A stretch of 13,480 nucleotides of DNA. Origin: Candidatus Mesolinea sp. GTDB taxonomy: Bacteria; Chloroflexota; Anaerolineae; Anaerolineales; Anaerolineaceae. Position numbers and translations under genes: made by a program. Of this stretch, positions 8,296 to 13,480 are shown piece by piece. The stretch lies in NCBI GenBank assembly GCA_003499715.1, contig DNSH01000077.1:1-13480 (forward strand). The letters are read 5' to 3'. How positions within the stretch are numbered: position 1 is the first letter of the stretch; each line of letters opens with the position of its first letter. The notes beneath the pieces are model-generated. The model saw only the letters and a program-made list of their open reading frames with translations. It was not told where the DNA came from and ran no database searches.

Positions 8296-9088
8296 TCTGG
8301 ATCCCAATCTACTGTTTATTAAGCTCGGCGGTTCCTTGATTACGGATAAAGACCAGGCGGAAAGCGCTAGAGCCGATTTAATCTTTATGCTGCTTCAGGA
8401 AATAGGTCAGCAATTGCAGCGCGAGCCAAGCTTGAAGATCCTGATTGGGCATGGATCGGGCTCCTTTGGGCATCATGCCGCGCGAAAGTTTGACACCCGC
8501 CAAGGTGTTTCTACACCAGAAGATTGGCAAGGGTTCCAGGAAGTTTGGGTGAGCGCGCATAAGCTGAACCAGATCGTCATCTCACTTGCTACTAAAGCGC
8601 GCTTGCCGGTCATTAGCTTCCCCCCTTCGGCTGCAACTTTCACCACCAACCACATCGTGCAATATTGGGAGTTAACGCCAATGCGCAGCGTGCTCGCGCA
8701 TGGGCTTATCCCCTTGGTTTATGGGGATGTGGTTGTGGATACGGCACTTGGTGGCACGATCCTTTCAACCGAAGACCTGTTTGTCTATTTAGCCAAGCAG
8801 CTGCATCCAGCGCGCATTCTCCTTGCGGGCAGTGAAGAGGGTGTTTTTACTGATTTTCCGGCTAATACTCATTTGATTCCTGTGATTAATCGCGATGAAG
8901 ACCTTTCAGGTATCCTGAAGGGTTCTGCCAGTCAAGATGTGACCGGCGGGATGCTCACTAAGGTGAACCTGATGCAAGCACTTTGCTGTGAGCTACCAGG
9001 ATTAGAAGTTCGAATTTTTAATGCTGAAGACCCAACCAATCTGAGCAAAGCAATGCAAGGCAAAGCTGTTGGGACGTTAATTCGCTGA
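8288..9088 (+). CDS. ipk: Isopentenyl phosphate kinase
   Basis: Amino acid kinase family protein of 266 residues that phosphorylates isopentenyl phosphate to isopentenyl diphosphate, the last kinase step of the alternative mevalonate pathway. It has KLGGSLIT with K12 (12-19), GHGSGSFGHH (54-63) in which H62 matches the substrate-binding His diagnostic of the family, GDVVVD (146-151), STEDL (160-164), GVFT (185-188) and DVTGGMLTKV (217-226). Aspartate, glutamate and UMP kinases lack the GSFGH histidine; the antibiotic kinase FomA is related but unlikely beside mevalonate kinase. The ATG lies inside the mevalonate kinase 3' end (8-base overlap), preceded by an AAGAGGTG ribosome site. The alternative pathway also needs a phosphomevalonate decarboxylase, absent from this window. 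Confidence 0.93.
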   Translation: MTDLDPNLLFIKLGGSLITDKDQAESARADLIFMLLQEIGQQLQREPSLKILIGHGSGSFGHHAARKFDTRQGVSTPEDWQGFQEVWVSAHKLNQIVISLATKARLPVISFPPSAATFTTNHIVQYWELTPMRSVLAHGLIPLVYGDVVVDTALGGTILSTEDLFVYLAKQLHPARILLAGSEEGVFTDFPANTHLIPVINRDEDLSGILKGSASQDVTGGMLTKVNLMQALCCELPGLEVRIFNAEDPTNLSKAMQGKAVGTLIR

Positions 9089-9109
9089 GATATTGCATTA
9101 TCACCCTCA

Positions 9110-9128
9110 GCTTTTACATTCAAAAAGC
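9110..9128 (+). terminator. Weak hairpin after the IPK gene, possible terminator
   Basis: GCTTTT at 9110-9115 can pair with AAAAGC at 9123-9128 around a 7-base loop, with flanking CTCA and TGAG that could extend the pairing imperfectly, followed by a short ATTTT. It is AU-rich and therefore weak; it is the only stem-loop seen between the IPK stop and the next promoter. Confidence 0.25.
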
Positions 9129-9146
9129 ATTTTGAGTAATACACAC

Positions 9147-9152
9147 TATAAT
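9147..9152 (+). promoter_or_regulatory. Candidate -10 element for the dGTPase-greA unit
   Basis: A perfect TATAAT stands in the 137-base gap upstream of the dGTPase gene. The -35 position at 17-base spacing (AAAGCA at 9124-9129) is poor. Transcription from here would give a leader of about 65 bases before ATG 9226. Confidence 0.45.
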
Positions 9153-9163
9153 AGCGGGAGTGT

Positions 9164-9194
9164 GGTTCCCCAAAAGGGTTAACCGGGAATTTTT
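9164..9194 (+). promoter_or_regulatory. Inverted repeats and T-run in the dGTPase leader
   Basis: Between the TATAAT box and the dGTPase start lie overlapping inverted repeats: a perfect 8-base palindrome GGTTAACC at 9177-9184, and TTCCC (9166-9170) that can pair with GGGAA (9185-9189), directly followed by five T (9190-9194). GGTTCCCC (9164-9171) can alternatively pair imperfectly with GGGTTAACC. This could be an operator, a leader terminator, or chance. Confidence 0.25.
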
Positions 9195-9225
9195 ATTACG
9201 GATATGAGCGAAAAGGAATAGCAGG

Positions 9226-10380
9226 ATGATTTATACCAGGCAGCAACTGGAAGAATATGAGAGCCAAACCTTGGCGTCTTATGCTGTTCACAGCAAGGAT
9301 TCCAAAGGTCGTCTCCACCCAGAAGAAGAGGCAGACTTTCGACCTCGTTTTCAACGTGACCGCGAACGCATCTTGCATACCACCGCATTCCGCCGTCTGG
9401 AATATAAAACCCAGGTATTCATCAACCACGAGGGCGATTACTACCGCACCCGTCTGACCCATACCCTTGAGGTGGCTCAGATTGGGCGTTCCATTGCGCG
9501 ATCTTTGGGGCTGAATGAGGATTTAGTCGAGACCATTTGCTTGGCGCATGACCTTGGCCACCCGCCATTCGGGCACTCTGGCGAAAGTGCCCTTTCACGC
9601 CTGATGAAAGATTATGGCGGTTTCAACCACAACAGTCAGTCTTTACGCATTGTGACCACACTAGAAAACCGATACCCAGATTTTGCCGGCTTAAATTTGA
9701 GCTGGGAAGTGCTGGAAGGCATGGTAAAGCACGAAACAGATTACGATATCGCTGAAACCAAGCAATTCAACCCAGAGCTGCGCGGACACTTGGAAGCGCA
9801 AATTGCCAATTTGGCTGATGATTTGGCTTACACATCTCATGATTTGGATGATGGTTTACGTTCTGGTATGATCACACCGAACCAGCTGGATGGCATCGCT
9901 CTTTGGGAGATTATCAATGAGAGCATCGGTCGGCGACGCAGTGAAACTTTGGATTCTCTTTCCCGCCATCAGATTATCCGCCGGTTAATTAACTTTGAAG
10001 TCACAGACCTCATTCAATCCACCGATCGTTACTTGCGCCGCAGTAACGTCAAAACAGCGCTCGACGTACAAAAGCTGCCTTTTAATGTGGCTGGATTTAG
10101 TGAGGATATGTACCGCCGCAATCGTGAACTTAAGGATTTTCTCTTCTCGAACCTCTACCGTCATTATCGCGTGGTGCGTATGGCTGCCAAATCAGAAATT
10201 ATAGTGACAGAACTTTTCAATATTTATCAAGCCAATCCGAAAACACTGCCTACAGAGGTTCAGGAATTTATACCCGAGCGGGGGTTGGAACGGACGATTT
10301 GCGATTACATCGCCGGCATGACCGACCGCTTCGCAATCGATGAATATAAACGCCTGTTTGATGCAGACGTATTACCATAG
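9226..10380 (+). CDS. dgt: dGTPase-like HD-domain deoxynucleotide triphosphohydrolase
   Basis: HD-superfamily enzyme of 384 residues that would cleave a dNTP to deoxynucleoside and triphosphate, affecting dNTP pools. Metal-binding residues: H79 in RLTHTLEVAQIGR (77-89), H108-D109 in CLAHDLGHPPFGH (105-117), and a later Asp in ADDLAYTSHDLDDG (197-210). FRRLEYKTQVF (55-65) and the R44-E47-R48 region fit the short bacterial dGTPase-like class, which is smaller than E. coli Dgt (about 505 residues); substrate preference in this class varies. The start at 9226 has AAGGA about 10 bases upstream and GCAGG adjoining. greA follows after 11 bases. The C-terminal segment TICDYIAGMTDRFAIDEY (309-onward region near the end) is the usual closing motif. 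Confidence 0.93.
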   Translation: MIYTRQQLEEYESQTLASYAVHSKDSKGRLHPEEEADFRPRFQRDRERILHTTAFRRLEYKTQVFINHEGDYYRTRLTHTLEVAQIGRSIARSLGLNEDLVETICLAHDLGHPPFGHSGESALSRLMKDYGGFNHNSQSLRIVTTLENRYPDFAGLNLSWEVLEGMVKHETDYDIAETKQFNPELRGHLEAQIANLADDLAYTSHDLDDGLRSGMITPNQLDGIALWEIINESIGRRRSETLDSLSRHQIIRRLINFEVTDLIQSTDRYLRRSNVKTALDVQKLPFNVAGFSEDMYRRNRELKDFLFSNLYRHYRVVRMAAKSEIIVTELFNIYQANPKTLPTEVQEFIPERGLERTICDYIAGMTDRFAIDEYKRLFDADVLP

Positions 10381-10391
10381 GAAGTTTATCA

Positions 10392-10862
10392 ATGATAGGA
10401 AATGAACAATTTATTACACGAGCAGGAAAACTTAAATTAGAGCAGGAATTAGCTGAATTAGAAGGTCCACGCCGCCAAGAGATCTCCCGTCGTCTCAAGA
10501 GTGCGATTGAAATGGGTGATCTTTCAGAAAATGCAGACTACATTTCAGCGAAAGAAGACCAGGGGTTCCTCGAAGGCCGTATCCAGGAAATCAAAGCCAT
10601 TCTCAAGAACGCAACGGTTGTTGATGAAAACAATACCAATACCCACGAAATCCAGATTGGCAACAAAGTTACGCTTCAGGAAGGCGATTACCCTGAAGAA
10701 GTCTATGAATTGGTGGGGGCTAATGAAGCCGACCCGAAGGCTGGCAAAATTTCTTACGAATCACCCTTAGGTGCAGCTCTCATCGGCAAACACAAAGGCG
10801 ACACCATCATCGTAAATGCACCTGGCGGCACGATACGTTTCAAAGTCGTTAAAATTGAGTAA
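10392..10862 (+). CDS. greA: Transcription elongation factor GreA
   Basis: GreA of 156 residues, the usual length. It rescues backtracked RNA polymerase by promoting transcript cleavage through the secondary channel. The N-terminal coiled coil covers about residues 9-75, with the tip motif GDLSENADYISAKEDQ (42-57) carrying the acidic pair D43 and E46. The C-terminal FKBP-like globular domain ends SPLGAALIGKHKGDTIIV with a final strand FKVVKIE. The start has AGGAAG overlapping the dGTPase stop, about 8 bases upstream of the ATG, so greA is probably cotranscribed and coupled with the dGTPase gene. A strong terminator follows the stop. Confidence 0.97.
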   Translation: MIGNEQFITRAGKLKLEQELAELEGPRRQEISRRLKSAIEMGDLSENADYISAKEDQGFLEGRIQEIKAILKNATVVDENNTNTHEIQIGNKVTLQEGDYPEEVYELVGANEADPKAGKISYESPLGAALIGKHKGDTIIVNAPGGTIRFKVVKIE

Positions 10863-10874
10863 TAAGGCTAATTC

Positions 10875-10926
10875 AATGTGAACCGGCTGGAAGATTTACT
10901 TAAACCCCAGCCGGTTTTTTCACATT
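10875..10926 (+). terminator. Strong intrinsic terminator after greA
   Basis: AACCGGCTGG (10881-10890) pairs perfectly with CCAGCCGGTT (10907-10916) around a 16-base loop, and six T (10915-10920) follow. Outer AATGTG (10875-10880) can also pair with CACATT (10921-10926), with the T-run bulged. It lies between convergent genes. On the minus strand the stem is followed only by TTCACATTG, so termination in that direction should be weaker. Confidence 0.9.
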
Positions 10927-10935
10927 TTAGTGTTT

Positions 10936-12066
10936 TTACCGACGATAAACAGCTAATTCTACCGTCGCGCGTTGGAAATAACTTTGCGGTGGCAAGGGTA
11001 AATCACCATAAGCCATGTCCACGATGCGTGCTTCCATGCGCAGCGTTGCAGTCTCCAACTCAAATAGTTTGCCGGGTTCAGCTAAGACGGGTTCACCCTT
11101 TATTTCCAAACGTTGACGGAGATTGGGGTCATTGAAGATATGTTCGCTCATCATTACTTTCGTGACTGTCTGAATATCGTTTTTATCGAACAGCCAGATT
11201 TCAAAAGCAGAAATCTTTTTGGGATCACCGACACCGATCGTATCAGAAATGCTTACGCCGCATTCTCCTAAGAATTCACCATTGGGGGCATCAAAGGTAA
11301 AAGAATCATCATATAAGTCATCCCCAAACATATATGTGGTCATAAACTGAGCTATCGGTTTCTCCTGTACCATAGTTGCACGGATAGTCTGAGCTTTAGC
11401 CGCGGAAACAACCGCGGGGGTTGATGTAGAGGCATTCCGTGTAGCAAAAGGCACGGCTACGGGTTGGTGATTAACTGGAATACTTTGAGTGGAAGCGCGA
11501 GCACGAACCGTTGCAGGCACTGCTGCAGGGCGAATGTTATCCAAAGCGCCAGGATGTGTTTTTACGCGGTCGCTATAGAAAAAGAAGTAAACGAAGGCTG
11601 CGCCCGCCACAAGCAAGACAAGCAATGTTAAGCCTAATTTAAGCAAGGGATTCCCGTCTTTTTCCGCAACTGCATCGGCATTGGTCTGCTCCCCAGTAAT
11701 TGCTGGAGAAAGCGCAACTGTTTCAGCATTAACGGCTGTAACAAAGCGGTTAATTTGATCTTGATTGAGGAAACCTGGGTTCGCTTGGACTTCAGCTAAA
11801 GTTGCCTCGGCTTGGCTGCCCAGTTCTTGATAAAGCTGCTGCGCTTTAGCTTGGTCATAAGTCAAGTTGTAATTAGTAATGACCATGCGCAGGTAATCTA
11901 CGCGCAGGTCCGGGCGCATAGTTTCGGCATTGGTATCCACCCATTGTACGGGCCAGATCACCCAGCCGATGAGTAAACCCACAAGTAAGCCTAAAATTGC
12001 AACTGAAATCGCTAACTTTTTGGGTTCCTTTAGTTCATTTTTGATGGTGTCGATGATGTTTTCCAT
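10936..12066 (-). CDS. Two-helix membrane protein of unknown function
   Basis: I do not recognise this 376-residue protein. It has a short charged N-terminus (KNELKEPKK), a first membrane helix at about residues 18-38 (glycine-rich LLVGLLIGWVIWPV), a mostly helical, Gln/Ala-rich segment of about 100 residues, and a second helix at about 142-163 (LKLGLTLLVLLVAG onward). An Ala/Pro/Thr-rich linker (about 178-230) follows, then a beta-rich globular domain (about 238-376) beginning MTTYMFGDDLYDDSFTFD and including ECGVSISDTIG and SAFEIWLFDK. With Lys-rich ends inside, the middle segment would be outside and the C-terminal domain in the cytoplasm. It follows topA by 57 bases on the same strand; AGGA in the base of a hairpin precedes the ATG. 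Likely a lineage-restricted Chloroflexota family (inference). Confidence 0.85.
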   Translation of the reverse strand: MENIIDTIKNELKEPKKLAISVAILGLLVGLLIGWVIWPVQWVDTNAETMRPDLRVDYLRMVITNYNLTYDQAKAQQLYQELGSQAEATLAEVQANPGFLNQDQINRFVTAVNAETVALSPAITGEQTNADAVAEKDGNPLLKLGLTLLVLLVAGAAFVYFFFYSDRVKTHPGALDNIRPAAVPATVRARASTQSIPVNHQPVAVPFATRNASTSTPAVVSAAKAQTIRATMVQEKPIAQFMTTYMFGDDLYDDSFTFDAPNGEFLGECGVSISDTIGVGDPKKISAFEIWLFDKNDIQTVTKVMMSEHIFNDPNLRQRLEIKGEPVLAEPGKLFELETATLRMEARIVDMAYGDLPLPPQSYFQRATVELAVYRR

Positions 12067-12069
12067 GTT

Positions 12070-12112
12070 CCTGCACCTCTTTTAATAGTAAAACTATTCC
12101 TAAAGATGCAGG
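12070..12112 (-). promoter_or_regulatory. 43-base hairpin holding the ribosome binding site of the membrane protein gene
   Basis: On the minus strand, 20 bases (12112-12093) pair with 20 bases (12089-12070) around a 3-base loop: 11 consecutive pairs (two of them G-U) starting CCTGCA/TGCAGG, a symmetric 3x3 purine-rich internal loop, then 6 pairs AATAGT/ACTATT. The last stem strand contains GAGGTGCAGG, the only Shine-Dalgarno-like sequence, and ends 3 bases before the ATG at 12066. No T-run follows, so it is not a normal intrinsic terminator for topA. It may control translation or be an RNase III-type processing site. Confidence 0.6.
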
Positions 12113-12124
12113 ATTCATACCAAT

Positions 12125-13480
12125 TCAGCTTTCCTGAGGCTGCAGCTCTTCAAGGTCAAACACATTTTCGCAACTGAGGCAGCGGGCATGATGTTTATTT
12201 TGTGCCACCAGCGTTCCCGCGCAATTGGGGCATGCTTTTTCTAGCGGTTGGTTCCAAGATGTAAAGTCGCACTCTGGGTAGCGCGAGCAGCCATAGAATA
12301 CCCTCCCTTTACGGGTGCGCTTTCGTACGACTTCACCTTCTTTGCACTTGGGGCATTTGATCCCAATGGTTTCTAAGTAGCTTTCGGTATAGCGGCAGGT
12401 TGGGAAGTTGCTGCAGCTAATAAATTTGCCAAATCTCCCATTGCGCAAGACAAGCTCATGGCCACATTCTGGGCATTCACGTCCGAGCTTTTCTGGTTCG
12501 ATTTTAGTAACCGGCATATTTTCCTTGGCGTGTGCTAAGCTGGCTTCGAAGGGACCATAAAATTCCCGCATCACCTCCACCCAATCCACTTTTCCATTGG
12601 CAATCTCATCCAGCTGATCCTCCATTTCTGAAGTAAAACCGATATCCACAATCTCTGGGAAATACTTTACGAGTAAGTCGTTGACGATAAAACCAACTTC
12701 TGTGGGAATCAGACGTTTCTTTTCCATGGTGACGTAACCGCGTGCTTGAATGGTCGAAAGGATTGGAGAGTACGTTGATGGACGCCCAATCTTATTCTCT
12801 TCCAAAACCTGTATGAGTGATGCTTCACTATAACGGGGTGGCGGTTGAGTAAAGTGTTGCGACGGATCCACCTTAATCAGCTCTTGCTTTTGACCTTCCG
12901 CCATTTCCTCCAAGGGCAATGCCGACTCCTCATCCTGGTCAGTTTCATCTTCATTTTTGGCTTCTTCATAGACTGCCTTAAAGCCGTTGAAGATTAACTT
13001 ACTTGAGGTGGCACGGAAAAGGTAGTTGTTCTTCTCCAATTTTCCTTCTACTTCGACTGTGGTCGTTTCAAGGATTGCTGGTACCATTTGCGAAGCGACA
13101 AAGCGCTTCCAAATCAGGTTGTAAAGCTGGTATTGATCATTAGTCAGATACTGCTTAATGTCAGCCGGTTTATACATTACCGAGGTTGGACGGATAGCTT
13201 CGTGAGCTTCCTGTGCGGATGCGGCTCGGGTTTTATACTGCGGCACGTGCTCAGGCAAGTATTCATCTCCGAAGTTCGCTTTAATATAAGAGCGTGCCTC
13301 GGTAATGGCTTTAGGTGCAACATGCACAGAGTCCGTACGCATATAGGTTATCAAGCCTGTTTCACCGCCATTGCCAATATCAATGCCCTCGTAGAGCTGT
13401 TGTGCAACAGCCATGGTCTTCTTCGCTGAGAAGCCCAAACGTCGTGAGGCATCCTGTTGCATGGTGCTGGTGATGAAAGG
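12125..13480 (-). CDS. topA: DNA topoisomerase I (type IA), C-terminal part, cut by window edge
   Basis: The frame is open to the right edge and gives 451 residues; the N-terminal Toprim part lies outside. The active-site motif GLITYMRTDS is present, with the catalytic Tyr at visible residue 46, which forms the covalent link to DNA when negative supercoils are relaxed. Further signatures are HEAIRPT (92-98) and TQPPPRYSEASLIQVLEE with IGRPSTYSPI (211-239). Three zinc-binding modules end the protein: C336/C339/C356/C362 and C376/C379/C398/C404 (both C-x2-C...C-x5-C) and a ribbon C417/C420/C434/C437. An acidic stretch (about 171-195) interrupts the core. All four-cysteine sets are complete. Continuity at the edge (PFITSTMQQDASRR) shows that the Met at 13462 is internal and not the start. 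Confidence 0.97.
   Translation of the reverse strand, partial: PFITSTMQQDASRRLGFSAKKTMAVAQQLYEGIDIGNGGETGLITYMRTDSVHVAPKAITEARSYIKANFGDEYLPEHVPQYKTRAASAQEAHEAIRPTSVMYKPADIKQYLTNDQYQLYNLIWKRFVASQMVPAILETTTVEVEGKLEKNNYLFRATSSKLIFNGFKAVYEEAKNEDETDQDEESALPLEEMAEGQKQELIKVDPSQHFTQPPPRYSEASLIQVLEENKIGRPSTYSPILSTIQARGYVTMEKKRLIPTEVGFIVNDLLVKYFPEIVDIGFTSEMEDQLDEIANGKVDWVEVMREFYGPFEASLAHAKENMPVTKIEPEKLGRECPECGHELVLRNGRFGKFISCSNFPTCRYTESYLETIGIKCPKCKEGEVVRKRTRKGRVFYGCSRYPECDFTSWNQPLEKACPNCAGTLVAQNKHHARCLSCENVFDLEELQPQES

Noticed and set aside
8288..9088. Fosfomycin-resistance kinase (FomA-like) or aspartate kinase
   Set aside because: The GSFGH histidine and DVTGGM motif fit isopentenyl phosphate kinase, and the overlapping mevalonate kinase gives the matching pathway.
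10875..10926. Fully bidirectional terminator between greA and the membrane protein gene
   Set aside because: The stem is symmetric, but only the plus strand has a run of six T after it; the minus-strand side has TTCACATTG.
10878..11135. 85-codon plus-strand open frame starting right after greA
   Set aside because: It begins inside the greA terminator stem and runs antisense through the 3' end of the membrane protein gene; no ribosome site or domain.
12070..12112. Hairpin as the intrinsic terminator of topA
   Set aside because: No T-run follows on the minus strand; the next bases are AAC and then the start codon. A regulatory or processing role fits better.
12125..13462. A complete short topoisomerase-like protein starting at the Met at 13462
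   Set aside because: The frame continues through the right edge with PFITST before that Met, and the Toprim and early core domains would be missing; it is an edge-cut topA.
1..13480. CRISPR arrays, tRNA or rRNA genes, insertion sequences, phage genes
   Set aside because: No regularly spaced repeats, no cloverleaf or rRNA-like stretch and no transposase or integrase motifs were found; gaps between genes are at most 137 bases.

Overview
The window looks like chromosomal DNA from a bacterium of the phylum Chloroflexota, probably class Anaerolineae. The base composition is moderate, near 50% GC by eye. The assignment rests on gene content: a mevalonate kinase next to an isopentenyl phosphate kinase, a pair known from Chloroflexota and archaea but rare in other bacteria; a UbiA protein of the polyprenyl-phosphate phosphoribosyltransferase type; and a two-helix membrane protein of unknown function. 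No rRNA, tRNA, CRISPR array, transposon or phage gene is visible. Coding density is very high; the longest gap without a gene is 137 bases.

Layout. (1) Positions 6386 down to 1, minus strand: a compact series tlyA, lepA, flippase-like membrane protein, family 4 glycosyltransferase, class I methyltransferase, FkbM methyltransferase (runs off the left edge). From lepA on, every junction is a 1- or 4-base stop/start overlap, so two translation genes head a set of cell-surface glycan genes. (2) 6387-6458: a 72-base divergent promoter region in which both start codons sit 6-7 bases after a -10-like hexamer and lack a Shine-Dalgarno sequence. (3) 6459-9088, plus strand: UbiA-type phosphoribosyltransferase, mevalonate kinase and isopentenyl phosphate kinase, tightly packed. 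(4) 9226-10862, plus strand: dGTPase-like HD phosphohydrolase and greA, ending in a strong intrinsic terminator at 10881-10920. (5) 13480 down to 10936, minus strand: the C-terminal part of topA (cut by the right edge), then an unknown two-helix membrane protein, separated by a 43-base hairpin that contains the likely ribosome binding site of the second gene.

How they may work together. Mevalonate kinase and isopentenyl phosphate kinase are the first and last kinases of the alternative mevalonate route to isopentenyl diphosphate; the decarboxylase between them is not in this window. The UbiA protein in the same operon carries the motifs of enzymes that join PRPP to a polyprenyl phosphate, so one operon may both make isoprenoid units and load a pentose on a polyprenyl carrier. 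The facing operon holds a flippase-like protein, a glycosyltransferase and two methyltransferases, suggesting (inference only) a shared role in a methylated cell-surface glycan or glycolipid. The remaining genes (tlyA, lepA, dGTPase, greA, topA) are housekeeping.
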